From positions 434,001-498,000 of the forward strand of contig NZ_VFVR01000003.1 in assembly GCF_006442205.1 (NCBI RefSeq): a DNA stretch of 64,000 nucleotides. Direction: 5' to 3'. Origin of the DNA: Mesorhizobium sp. B2-3-12. Lineage in GTDB: Bacteria; Pseudomonadota; Alphaproteobacteria; Rhizobiales; Rhizobiaceae. Position 1 is the stretch's first letter; each line of letters starts with the position of its first letter. A model generated the notes under the pieces. It saw nothing but the letters and a program-made list of their open reading frames with translations, had not been told where the DNA came from and did no database searches. Both the position numbers and the translations under genes were made by a program. Below, piece by piece: positions 29,428-37,702 of the stretch.

Positions 29428-30963
29428 CTACCCTTCCTGGCAGGCCGGCAGCGGCGCGGTCTCGTGTTCGGGCGCGGATCCTCGACGCAGGCCGAGGAAG
29501 ACGACAAGGGCGGTGACGATGGTGATTGCCGCCAGCACGATCAGCAGCCTGTCGAACGCCGTTTCGTAGGCCTGGACCAGAACCACGGCATTGGCCGTCG
29601 GCAGATGCCGTGCCGTTTCACCGACATTGCCGGTCACCAGCAGCTGCGCCGCGGCAGCCGCGTCGCCGGAAGACGCAACGCCTTGGGCGGCGAGCTGCGT
29701 GGCGGTGAAGCCCGACAGAACAGCCATGACAATCGCCAGCGCAACGCCCTCGCAAGCGACGCGCGTGGTGTTGAAGATGCCGACCGCCATGCCGGCGCGC
29801 TCCGTCGGCACGACGCTGACGGCCAGCCCATCCATCAATCCCCAGGGCAAGGCGATGCCGACGCCGATCAGGAGCAGCGGCGCGACCAGTGCGACGCCAA
29901 TCGAGGGCGTCAGGCTCAGCCAGACCAAGCCGGCCGCGGCGACGAGCAGGCCGACGCCGCAAATGGTGGCCGGAGCGATCCAGCGCGCCAACTGCCCGGC
30001 GAGCAAGGGCAGGACCAGCAACGGCCCGGAGAGGCAGATCATCAATTGCCCGGCCTTGATCTCGCTCATCCCTTCGATGCCGATGAAGCGGATCGGCAAA
30101 AGCACGAGCAGCACGACGAAGCCATAGGCGGGCGCCGCCGCCAGGAACTGGACGCCGACGAAGCGCGGAAAGCGAAACAGGGTGAGATCGAGCATCGGCC
30201 GGCGCGCGCGCCGCTCGACGATGACGAACAGCACAAAGCAAAGGACGGCGACGCCCAGAAGCGTTACCACGAGAGGATCGGCCCAACCGCTCTGCGGCGC
30301 CTGCAACACGCCATAGGTCAGCGAGGCCAGCGCGATCGTGAAGGTGCCGGCGCCCGCCCAGTCGAGGCCGGTTGCATCCGGGTCACGCGATTCCCTGATG
30401 GTGCGCAGGCCGAGGATCGCCGAGGCAACCGCGAGTGCCACGACCAGAACAAAGATCGACCGCCAGCCGAACGTGGCGATGAGCAGGCCTGAAGCGATCG
30501 GGCCGAAGGCCAGGCCGATGCCGAAACTGGTGCCGAGGAAGGAGAAGGCGCGCAGCCGCAAAGATCCCTCGAATTCTTGGGCAAGTGCGGAGGCGCCACC
30601 GGCGAAGGCCAAGGCACTGCCCAGCCCTTGCGCGGCCCTGAACGTGTCGAACCAGGCGATGTCGGGCGCCAGCATCGCGCCGAGCGAAGCGAGGATGTAG
30701 AGGGCGAGACCGACGAGGAAGATCCTCTTGCGGCCATGATTGTCGGCCAACGCTCCGGCCGCCATCAGGCTGGCGGCGAAGGTCAGCATGAAGGCGTTGG
30801 TCACCCAGTTGAGCGCGATCGGGCTGCCGCCGAGATCGGCGGCGATGCGGGAAAGCGCGACGGCCGGGCCGGTGAAGGTCAGGGGCATCGTCATGGCGGC
30901 AAGGCATACCGACAAGAGCACGAGCCATCTCCCGGCCCGGCCGGCTGTGATGTTCAAGGTCAT
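29428..30963 (-). CDS. MFS drug:H+ antiporter, DHA2-like (14 TM)
   Basis: The 511-residue inner-membrane protein has about 14 hydrophobic helices and MFS motifs: motif A GALADNHGRKRIFLVG near residue 66 and a motif C-like GLAFGPIASGLL near 155. The pattern matches EmrB/QacA-type DHA2 exporters of toxic or metabolic compounds. The start at ATG 30963 is preferred; the frame extends to 31416 into the divergent LysR gene without meaning. The adjacent divergent LysR regulator probably controls it. The substrate is unknown. Confidence 0.85.
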   Translation of the reverse strand: MTLNITAGRAGRWLVLLSVCLAAMTMPLTFTGPAVALSRIAADLGGSPIALNWVTNAFMLTFAASLMAAGALADNHGRKRIFLVGLALYILASLGAMLAPDIAWFDTFRAAQGLGSALAFAGGASALAQEFEGSLRLRAFSFLGTSFGIGLAFGPIASGLLIATFGWRSIFVLVVALAVASAILGLRTIRESRDPDATGLDWAGAGTFTIALASLTYGVLQAPQSGWADPLVVTLLGVAVLCFVLFVIVERRARRPMLDLTLFRFPRFVGVQFLAAAPAYGFVVLLVLLPIRFIGIEGMSEIKAGQLMICLSGPLLVLPLLAGQLARWIAPATICGVGLLVAAAGLVWLSLTPSIGVALVAPLLLIGVGIALPWGLMDGLAVSVVPTERAGMAVGIFNTTRVACEGVALAIVMAVLSGFTATQLAAQGVASSGDAAAAAQLLVTGNVGETARHLPTANAVVLVQAYETAFDRLLIVLAAITIVTALVVFLGLRRGSAPEHETAPLPACQEG

Positions 30964-31067
30964 GGATTTTCCTATCTGAGCAGTCTGTGCCGGCGTGCCG
31001 CGCAATCGCGACGCCGGGTCATGGCAACCAAGATAGGTCGGTGGCCGCTCCGGAAAAATGGTATTAA

Positions 31068-31079
31068 ATATCCTGATAT
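31068..31079. promoter_or_regulatory. Possible LysR-type operator
   Basis: ATAT-CCTG-ATAT, an inverted repeat with a 4-base centre, lies in the 148-bp gap between the divergent MFS and LysR genes, 33 bp upstream of the LysR start. Position and symmetry fit a LysR regulator site; only weak evidence. Confidence 0.35.
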
Positions 31080-31111
31080 AACGGACTGAAACGCTTGAAT
31101 GGAGACGTTTG

Positions 31112-31999
31112 ATGGATCGCCTCAGCGGCCTTCTGGCCTTCGCCCGCACCGCCGAATTCGGCAGCTTCGTCGCCGCCGGCCGGGCGCTTGGCATCTCCGC
31201 TTCCGCGGTCGGCAAAAGTGTCGCGCGGCTCGAACAGGAGCTCGGCGTGCGGCTGCTGCAGCGCTCCACGCGGCGGATCGGCCTGACGGAAGAGGGCAAG
31301 CTGTTCAACGAGCGCGTGCGGCGTATCCTCGACGACATCGACGATGCCGAGGCGATGCTGTCGCGAACCCGCGAGACGCCGCGCGGGCGGCTGCGCGTCT
31401 CGACCCCGATCGTCACCTATCATCTGCTTCTGCCGGTGCTGTCGGAGTTCATGGCGCGCTATCCCGAGATCGAGCTCGACATCGATTTCAACGACCGCAT
31501 CGTCGACGTCATCGAGGAGGGCATCGACGTCGCCATCCGCAGCGGCGAGCTGCCCGATTCACGATTGGTGTCGAAACCCATTGCGCCCTTCCGCATGCTT
31601 TTGTGCGCGGCGCCCTCCTACCTCGATCGCCATGGCACGCCCGGCGTGCCGGCGGACCTCATCGGGCATTTCGGCATAAACTTCCGCTATCTCAACAGCG
31701 GCCGCTTGCTGGACTGGCCGTTCGTCACCGGGAGCGCTCAGCCGGAGATTCGCTCGATGTTGACCTGCAACAACATGGAAGCCCTGAAAGGCGCCACGAT
31801 CGCCGGTCTCGGCATCGCCTGCATGCCCGATTTCCTCGTGCGCGAGGCACTGCGTGAGGACAGGCTGCGCACCGTGCTGGACGACCATGTCGACGGCCGT
31901 GGCCAGTTCCGGATGCTGTGGCCCTCCAATCGCCATCTGTCGCCAAAGGTGCGCGTCTTCGTCGATTTCCTTCCCGAGCGCCTGGCAGTGGCGCGGTAG
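31112..31999 (+). CDS. LysR-family transcriptional regulator
   Basis: The 295-residue LTTR has an N-terminal winged helix, beginning AFARTAEFGSFVAAGRALGI and including SASAVGKSVARLEQELGVRL, and a C-terminal periplasmic-binding-like effector domain. It resembles the CrgA/DhcR-like group that controls adjacent exporters. ATG 31112 has GGAG upstream (31101). It is divergent from the MFS gene, whose expression it most likely controls. The effector is unknown. Confidence 0.9.
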   Translation: MDRLSGLLAFARTAEFGSFVAAGRALGISASAVGKSVARLEQELGVRLLQRSTRRIGLTEEGKLFNERVRRILDDIDDAEAMLSRTRETPRGRLRVSTPIVTYHLLLPVLSEFMARYPEIELDIDFNDRIVDVIEEGIDVAIRSGELPDSRLVSKPIAPFRMLLCAAPSYLDRHGTPGVPADLIGHFGINFRYLNSGRLLDWPFVTGSAQPEIRSMLTCNNMEALKGATIAGLGIACMPDFLVREALREDRLRTVLDDHVDGRGQFRMLWPSNRHLSPKVRVFVDFLPERLAVAR

Positions 32000-32017
32000 G
32001 CTGGCCGGTGCCGGGCT

Positions 32018-33121
32018 TCACCCCCTGATGCTCCTGGCCACCAGCCGCGCGATGCTCGGGCCGACCAGTAGCACGATCAGGAAACGTGCCGACTGCAGCG
32101 CCATGACGAAGGAGATGTCGACGTTCTGCGCCGCGGCGGCGATTATGGCGACGCTGTCCATGCCGCCGGGGCTGGTCGCCAGATAGGCGGTCAGCGGGTC
32201 GACGCCGGCGAGATGGCTGATGAGGAAGGCGAGGCCGCCGCAAAAGGCGATCAGCGCGACGATCGAAGCGATGATCTGCGGCAGCGCGCGTGCCGCATGG
32301 CGCAGGATCGGCCTGGTGAAATTCAGGCCAATCGACCAGCCGACCATCGTGTAACTGACCGCCAGCAACCATTGCGGCAATTGCATCGGCACGCCGAGGC
32401 CGAGATGGATGACGGTGCCGAAGATGAAGCTGCCGAGGAAGAAGGGCGAGGGCAGCCGGCAAAGTCTGCCGGCCAGGCCGCCAACGATCGCCATGCCAAT
32501 CGTGGCGGCGAAGGCTTGCGGGTCGATCTCGGGGAACCAGACGATGGGCGGGATCTCGATGCCCGAGGTGTCGACCCACATCTTGGCGACCAGGGCCGCC
32601 GTCATCGACACGAAGATGACGCGCAGATACTGCATGAAGGCGACAAGGCGCTGGTCGGCGCCGAAGGCGCCGGCCATCAGCACCATGGCGGTGGCCGCCC
32701 CCGGCGAAGAGCCCCACACGGCTGTGGTGCCAGGCAGGATGCGCCAGCGGCTGATCAGCCAGCCAAGCAGACTGGAAGCCGCGACGGTGGCGATCACCAC
32801 GCCGAGGAACAGGGGCCATTCCTTGTAGAAGACCGGAAAGATATCGGCCGAGATCGACGCCGCGACGAGGCAGCCGACAACGGCCTGGGCGGAGCCGAAG
32901 AGAAGGCGCGGCACCCGCACCGTGGCGCCGTTGGTGCCGGCGACGATGGCCGCCAGCATCGGTCCGATCAGCAGCGCCGCCGGCAAGGCGGCGAATTCCA
33001 GCGCGCCGGCAAACAGGATGGAGATGACCAGCAGGATCAGCCATTGCCAGGGCTTGCCCAGCCGTGTCATGCGCTCGACAGCTGGCTGGTTGGGAGGTGG
33101 CTGCTCAGCCTCGGAATCCAT
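32018..33121 (-). CDS. AbrB-family (PF05145) integral membrane protein
   Basis: The 367-residue protein has about ten to eleven membrane helices and an internal duplication: the half-motif PAALLIGPMLAAIVAG appears near residue 47 and PSPFFLGSFIFGTVI near 224. The SPGGMDSVAIIA and SSPGAATAMVL loops are typical. The family was once labelled ammonia monooxygenase and includes AbrB of E. coli; transport function is unproven. It is last in a minus-strand run DsrE, SDR, ABM, AbrB with 58-69 bp gaps, possibly one operon. Confidence 0.82.
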   Translation of the reverse strand: MDSEAEQPPPNQPAVERMTRLGKPWQWLILLVISILFAGALEFAALPAALLIGPMLAAIVAGTNGATVRVPRLLFGSAQAVVGCLVAASISADIFPVFYKEWPLFLGVVIATVAASSLLGWLISRWRILPGTTAVWGSSPGAATAMVLMAGAFGADQRLVAFMQYLRVIFVSMTAALVAKMWVDTSGIEIPPIVWFPEIDPQAFAATIGMAIVGGLAGRLCRLPSPFFLGSFIFGTVIHLGLGVPMQLPQWLLAVSYTMVGWSIGLNFTRPILRHAARALPQIIASIVALIAFCGGLAFLISHLAGVDPLTAYLATSPGGMDSVAIIAAAAQNVDISFVMALQSARFLIVLLVGPSIARLVARSIRG

Positions 33122-33189
33122 GGTCTGGTCTTAGACCGAGATGCGAAAAATGCGAACCCCGGCGTAACGGAAAAGCAGGTTCCGGCGCC

Positions 33190-33498
33190 TCAGCCGGTTT
33201 TGGCCTCAGCCAACCCAAAGCCGCCGACGGGATGCGTTTCCACCTGAAATTCGAAGCCGCCGATGAAGGGCCGCGCCTTGGCGATGGCCGCCTGGACTTC
33301 CGGAAGCTGCAGCGAGGCCTTGTGGCTTGCCTGATCGGTCCACACTTCGGTCACCCAGATCGCATCGGCGTCGGCCGGGTCGGTGGCGATTATATAGCTC
33401 AGGCAGCCCGGCAGGGCCCCGGTGCTTTCGCGCAGTACAGTCATGACAGCGTCGCGCTGCCCGCGCGCCGCCCGCATCTTGCCGATCAGTCCGTACAT
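33190..33498 (-). CDS. Antibiotic biosynthesis monooxygenase (ABM) domain protein
   Basis: The 102-residue single-domain protein of the dimeric ferredoxin-like ABM fold has GKMRAARGQRDAVMTVLRES, CLSYIIATDPADADAIWVTE and a terminal beta strand. Small ABM proteins may be cofactor-free monooxygenases, heme-degrading enzymes or merely structural; no catalytic residues can be fixed. It lies between the SDR and AbrB genes on the same strand. Confidence 0.82.
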   Translation of the reverse strand: MYGLIGKMRAARGQRDAVMTVLRESTGALPGCLSYIIATDPADADAIWVTEVWTDQASHKASLQLPEVQAAIAKARPFIGGFEFQVETHPVGGFGLAEAKTG

Positions 33499-33556
33499 GT
33501 CCTCGTTTCCCCCAGGGTTGGCGCGAAAGGAGTGTGTCCAGTATGCCGGTCGCTGG

Positions 33557-34339
33557 TCAAGGCATCAACTGGCCGCCATTGACCTCGATGACCTGGCCGG
33601 TGATGTAGCCGCTCAACAGGTCCGATGAGAGGAACAGGTAGGCGCCGACGCAATCCTGCGCGGTGCCGGCGCGGCCCTGCGGGATGGTGGCGACCATGCC
33701 CTTCATCTGCTCGTCGGTCGAATAGCGCTCGTGGAAGGGGGTGAGGATGGTGCCAGGCGCGACGGCGTTGACGCGGATGCCGAAGCCGATCAGCTCCTTG
33801 GCCATGCCACGCGTGACGTTGGAGACGAAGGCCTTGGCCGAGCCGTAGAGGCCGGCGCCGCCGCCAGCGCCATTGCGCGCGGCGATCGAGGAGGTGTTGA
33901 CGATGAAGCCGCCCTGTTTCTTCAGCCATGGCATCGCTTTGCGCGACGCGGTCAGCACCGAGCGTGCGTTGAGGTCCATCACCGCGTCGTAGTGCGCCTC
34001 GGTCTGCTCGGCATAGGGGATGCGGCCGAGCATGCCGCCGGCATTGTTGACCAGCCCGTCGAGGTGGCCGAAATGCCGAGCGCTATTCTCCACCACCTGC
34101 TCGACATCGGCGGGAACGGAAAAATCGCCCTGGACGAGGAAGACCTCGCCGCCGCCGTCGCGAATGGTCTGGCCGAGTTTCTCGGCGGCGTCGCGGCTGG
34201 AATTGTAGTGCAGCGCCACCTTGCATTTCTGCTCGGCATAGGCGAGCGCGAGGGCCGCTCCGATGCCGGTCGAGGCGCCGGTGACCAGCACCGCCTTGCC
34301 GGCGAGATCGGGGATGACAAGACCGTGTGGTGTCTGCAC
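33557..34339 (-). CDS. SDR-family oxidoreductase
   Basis: The 260-residue short-chain dehydrogenase has Rossmann TGASTGIG near residue 19, NNAG near 93, catalytic Ser in NTSSIAARNG and Tyr/Lys in YGSAKA. It resembles 3-ketoacyl-ACP reductase/glucose dehydrogenase-like SDRs; the substrate is unknown. The start is a GTG at 34339 directly preceded by GGAGGAACAGCA, a near-ideal ribosome-binding site; the in-frame ATG at 34393 lacks one. It belongs to the same minus-strand run as the DsrE and ABM genes. Confidence 0.85.
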   Translation of the reverse strand: MQTPHGLVIPDLAGKAVLVTGASTGIGAALALAYAEQKCKVALHYNSSRDAAEKLGQTIRDGGGEVFLVQGDFSVPADVEQVVENSARHFGHLDGLVNNAGGMLGRIPYAEQTEAHYDAVMDLNARSVLTASRKAMPWLKKQGGFIVNTSSIAARNGAGGGAGLYGSAKAFVSNVTRGMAKELIGFGIRVNAVAPGTILTPFHERYSTDEQMKGMVATIPQGRAGTAQDCVGAYLFLSSDLLSGYITGQVIEVNGGQLMP

Positions 34340-34408
34340 TGCTGTTCCTCCGGGATTTCCGACATTCCTTGGCGGACCTTGCCACCCTTGCATTCAAGTC
34401 AGCGCCGC

Positions 34409-34846
34409 TCAAGGCCTGAGATAGACATAGCCCTGGCTCTGCAGCTCGGCGAGCTTGACGACGCCGCCCTGATCGGCGGCATGGAAGCCGTCGAGCAGAT
34501 CGGCGAGCGTAATATCCATGCCGTGCATGGTGTTGCCGCAAGCATGCGGGTCGAGCCCTTGCTGGACAAGACCGGTAAAGCGCCCCGAAATCGCCGCCGA
34601 TATGCCCTTCGACTTGAAGGCGGCCAAGGCCGGGCCGTGGACGACCAGCGCGATCTCGACGTTGCCGCCGGTGCCCTCATAGTGGTTCTTGATGTTGCCG
34701 AGCACGAAATTGACCTTGTCGAGGTCGCTGAGGTGATAGGCGACCTTCAGCCTGGCAGGCTCCGCGGCCGCGGCCTGCACCGCCCGCAAGCCGAGAAGCG
34801 TTCCGGCTCCGGCGAGAACGGCTTGGAACATGTCACGTCGGCGCAT
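34409..34846 (-). CDS. Secreted DsrE/F-like protein
   Basis: The 145-residue protein starts MRRRDMFQAVLAGAGTLLGL, a Tat-like or Sec signal with RRRDMF and cleavage after QAAAA near residue 28. The mature part has the DsrE-like fold (LKVAYHLSDLDKVNFVLGNI, EIALVVHGPALAAF) with a single conserved-looking cysteine in GLDPHACGNTMHGM. DsrE/F proteins carry or transfer sulfur; periplasmic members of unknown role are common. The start was chosen at 34846, six bases after GGGAGG, rather than the ATG at 34852 that overlaps it. Confidence 0.75.
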   Translation of the reverse strand: MRRRDMFQAVLAGAGTLLGLRAVQAAAAEPARLKVAYHLSDLDKVNFVLGNIKNHYEGTGGNVEIALVVHGPALAAFKSKGISAAISGRFTGLVQQGLDPHACGNTMHGMDITLADLLDGFHAADQGGVVKLAELQSQGYVYLRP

Positions 34847-34950
34847 GGCCATCCTCCCTGGCTTGCCGGCGCAGCGCGATTTGCGTGGCCGCGACCGCAA
34901 TACTAGCATAAATTGACCTTACGTCCTGTCGAGGCGGAGGAGGGGGTCAC

Positions 34951-36048
34951 ATGGCGTTCAGGGAATGGAAGACGTTCGCCAGCGCCGGACTTGGTGCCGC
35001 ACTGCTGGGCGCGCTTGCCGGTTCGGCGTTTGCGGATGACACGCTCAAGCTCACCGAACTCAGCCCCAACGGGGCGGACGCCTGTTTTGGCCGCGTCTAT
35101 GACGCGGCGCACCTCAAGGCGCATCCGAAGCAGAAGGTGGCGCGGATCTTTTTCTATTACGGCCATGACCCGGTCAGCCGTCCGAATGAGGAACCGAGCG
35201 CGAATTCCGATACGTCCTACAATGGCTTTCTCACCACCACGGTGCGTGGCGCCAAGGCGCCGGAATGGGCCGGCGGCTGGTGCAATCACGAGTCCGAGGA
35301 CGGCACGTCGGGTCCGATCCGCTGCGGCATGGATTGCGACCGTACGCTGGTGTCGCTGAAGGTCGACGACAAGGGCAGGCTGATCCTGTCCGACCTGTCG
35401 TCGGATATCTACCTCGATCCGGATTCCGAGGAGCAACTCGGCAAGTCGGAATATGTCAGGCAAGCGCTCGGCTCGGAGGACGACAATTTCCGCCTCGACC
35501 CGATGCCCGCCTCGACCTGCAAGGCCGAGTTCGCGCGCATCGATCCGATCGATCCGGCGGTCGGGCCGCCACTGCGCGAGCGGTTCAAGCCCGATCAGGC
35601 CTTCTGCTACGGCCGCGACTACGATGCCGCGCACATGAGTTCGCATCCCGATCAACTGACGCAGTCGATCCGGGTGTTCCGCGGGCCCGTGGAACTGGCT
35701 TCTTTCGCTTCGGGAGGCGACGTCACGAACTGGCCCGACGGCGCCGACATCGCCGTCTCGGTGACGACGCGGCAGAAGGGAGCCAAGGTCACGCAGACCT
35801 ATTCCTGCCAGGGCGAGGCCGACCAGTGGCGTTGCGCCGCGAGTTCGAAGATGAGCAATTTTTCCTGCGACATCGCCCAAAAGGAAATCTTCCTCAAGCG
35901 CGGCGCCAACGGCACCATCATGCTGGCCAATCCCAACAGCAGCATTGCAGTCGTCGATCTCTGTTCGAAAGCCGCCGACGGCAAGACGAAGTCGGACGAC
36001 AAGGTCTATCGGCTGGAGGCAATGCCGCAGGCGGCGTGTGCGCCGTAA
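34951..36048 (+). CDS. Secreted protein with two tandem Cys-rich domains, unknown
   Basis: The 365-residue protein has a signal peptide (SAGLGAALLGALAGSAFADD, cleavage near residue 28). The mature protein is an internal duplication: ACFGRVYDAAHLKAHP (Cys45) recurs as FCYGRDYDAAHMSSHP (Cys219), and each half ends with RL-x-x-MP-x-x-x-C (DPMPASTC, EAMPQAAC). Each half thus contains several cysteines, probably disulfide-bonded in the periplasm. I do not recognise the family. It is divergent from the DsrE gene and 66 bp ahead of vapBC. GGCGGAGGAGGGGG lies before the ATG. Confidence 0.72.
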   Translation: MAFREWKTFASAGLGAALLGALAGSAFADDTLKLTELSPNGADACFGRVYDAAHLKAHPKQKVARIFFYYGHDPVSRPNEEPSANSDTSYNGFLTTTVRGAKAPEWAGGWCNHESEDGTSGPIRCGMDCDRTLVSLKVDDKGRLILSDLSSDIYLDPDSEEQLGKSEYVRQALGSEDDNFRLDPMPASTCKAEFARIDPIDPAVGPPLRERFKPDQAFCYGRDYDAAHMSSHPDQLTQSIRVFRGPVELASFASGGDVTNWPDGADIAVSVTTRQKGAKVTQTYSCQGEADQWRCAASSKMSNFSCDIAQKEIFLKRGANGTIMLANPNSSIAVVDLCSKAADGKTKSDDKVYRLEAMPQAACAP

Positions 36049-36077
36049 GCACCGGCTTGTCTACAATGCCGCGAAGG

Positions 36078-36096
36078 GATATATCTTTGCTATATC
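36078..36096. promoter_or_regulatory. Inverted-repeat operator of vapBC
   Basis: The perfect inverted repeat GATATA-N7-TATATC is 18 bp upstream of vapB. VapBC complexes autoregulate by binding such palindromes; the assignment here is by position and symmetry. Confidence 0.65.
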
Positions 36097-36114
36097 TCAT
36101 TTGAGGATGGCATG

Positions 36115-36360
36115 ATGGACAAGGCAAAGGTGTTCTGGTCAGGCCGGTCACAGGCTGTGCGTCTGCCCAAAGAGTTTCGTTTCGAAACGGAGGAGGTTTC
36201 GATCCGTCGCCATGGGCATACTGTCATACTTGAGCCACTCGTGCAGGATTGGGCGTGGCTTGACCAGGTGATCGGACCAGTCGACGAGGATTTTGTCGAA
36301 GCGGCGTTGGAACGTCAGGAAGGGCAGGATAGACCTGCATTGGACGACATCTTCAAGTGA
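36115..36360 (+). CDS. vapB: VapB-type antitoxin
   Basis: The 81-residue protein has an N-terminal AbrB-type swapped-hairpin DNA-binding domain (KVFWSGRSQAVRLPKEFRF) of the VapB/SpoVT-AbrB family and an acidic C-terminal tail that would wrap the toxin. Such antitoxins neutralise the VapC RNase and repress their own operon. ATG 36115 follows GAGGATGGC; the ATG three bases upstream (36112) is also possible. It overlaps the vapC start by 4 bp, a typical coupled arrangement. Confidence 0.88.
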   Translation: MDKAKVFWSGRSQAVRLPKEFRFETEEVSIRRHGHTVILEPLVQDWAWLDQVIGPVDEDFVEAALERQEGQDRPALDDIFK

Positions 36361-36743
36361 CCTATCTGCTTGATACCAATGCCGTTATCGCGGTCATCAA
36401 AGGTGACGCGAGTCTACTCGCGCTTCTGAAACAGCACACGCCGCAGGATTTTGCGCTTTCGGCGATCGTGGTACATGAACTGTACTATGGTGCCGAAAGG
36501 AGCCAGAGAAGATCTGAAAATCTGGCGCGCATCGAAGCTTTGCAATTCCCGGTGCTTGAATTCGATCGAGAGGATGCGAGGCATGCCGGAGAGGTTCGGG
36601 CGACGCTCGCGGCGTTGGGAACGCCAATTGGTCCCTACGATGCGCTCATTGGCGGGCAGGCGCGCGCTAGAAGTCTCATTCTGATCACCCGCAACGTCCG
36701 GGAATTCGAGCGCATCAACGCTCTCTCAATCGAGACTTGGTGA
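36357..36743 (+). CDS. vapC: VapC-type PIN-domain toxin RNase
   Basis: The 128-residue PIN-domain ribonuclease has acidic active-site residues in order: Asp6 in LLDTNAV, Glu in VHELYYG near residue 42, Asp in GPYDALIGG near 95 and a last Asp/Asn region near LITRN. VapC toxins cleave tRNA or rRNA and are held inactive by VapB. The start is GTG 36357, overlapping the vapB stop (GTGA). It converges with the CDF transporter gene with 6 bp between. Confidence 0.9.
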   Translation: MTYLLDTNAVIAVIKGDASLLALLKQHTPQDFALSAIVVHELYYGAERSQRRSENLARIEALQFPVLEFDREDARHAGEVRATLAALGTPIGPYDALIGGQARARSLILITRNVREFERINALSIETW

Positions 36744-36749
36744 CCCGCC

Positions 36750-37697
36750 TCAGGCGAACGGCACCGCCGTCGTGCCCTTGGGCAGCTTGGCCTCGTCGTC
36801 GGGCTCGACATGGATGGTCACCCGCACCGAGGGGAGTTCGGCCTTAAGCGCGTCCTCGATGCGGTCGCAGATGACGTGACTGGCGCCGACCGACATGTCA
36901 GCGTCGACGACCAGGTGGAATTCGATGAAGGTGGCGCGGCCGGCGATGCGGGTCTTGAGGTCGTGCACCTCCATGGCGCCCTTGCAATTGGCCGAGATGA
37001 TGTCTCGGATGCGCATGTGTTCGGCCGTGTCGACGGCCCGGTCCATCAGGCCGTTCATCGACGAGCCGATGACATGCCAGCCCTGCCACAGGATGTTGAG
37101 CGCGACGATGACGGCCAATGCCGGGTCGAGGATCTGCCAGCCCGTCAGGATCGCTCCGACCAGGCCGCCGAAGACGCCGATCGAGGTCACCACATCGGTC
37201 ATGATGTGATTGCCGTCGGCGACCAGCGCCGGTGACTTTTCGGCCCGCCCCGCGCGGATCAGCGTCCAGGCCCAGAAGGCATTGATGACGGTGGCGACGC
37301 CGTTGACGGCAAGGCCTTTCCAAGGCTGTTCGAGCGGAGCCGGCGCCTGCCAGGAGCGCCAGACTTCGTTGAGGATCAAAAGCGCGGCGAGCACGATCAG
37401 CACGCCTTCGAGCACGGCCGAGAAATACTCGGCCTTGTGGTGGCCGAAGGGGTGATCCTGGTCGGCCGGCTTATGGCTGACCTGGATCGCCCAGAAGGCG
37501 GCGACCGAGGCGATGACGTTGACAATCGATTCCAGCGCGTCCGAATAGAGCGCCACGGATCCGGTTATGTACCAGGCGGCGGCTTTCAGCGCGAGCACGA
37601 CAAAGGCGATCACGATCGACCAGAAGGCAAGGTTGGCGACCCTGCGCTTCGCGGCGGCTTTCGCCGCGACCGCCATCGTGTTCTCGACTTCGGCCAT
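36750..37697 (-). CDS. Cation diffusion facilitator (CDF) transporter
   Basis: The 315-residue CDF family metal/proton antiporter has six helices. Metal-site residues are visible in SVALYSDALESIVNVIAS (TM2) and ADGNHIMTDVVTS (TM5, His/Asp). The C-terminal cytoplasmic domain (FIEFHLVVDADMSVG) is present. The HHKAEYFSAV loop contains extra histidines. The substrate (Zn, Fe, Mn or Co) is not fixed by sequence alone. Its start lies 5 bp after the trpE(G) stop on the same strand, so it is probably read through from the trp promoter although functionally unrelated. Confidence 0.88.
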   Translation of the reverse strand: MAEVENTMAVAAKAAAKRRVANLAFWSIVIAFVVLALKAAAWYITGSVALYSDALESIVNVIASVAAFWAIQVSHKPADQDHPFGHHKAEYFSAVLEGVLIVLAALLILNEVWRSWQAPAPLEQPWKGLAVNGVATVINAFWAWTLIRAGRAEKSPALVADGNHIMTDVVTSIGVFGGLVGAILTGWQILDPALAVIVALNILWQGWHVIGSSMNGLMDRAVDTAEHMRIRDIISANCKGAMEVHDLKTRIAGRATFIEFHLVVDADMSVGASHVICDRIEDALKAELPSVRVTIHVEPDDEAKLPKGTTAVPFA

Positions 37698-37702
37698 TGG
37701 CG

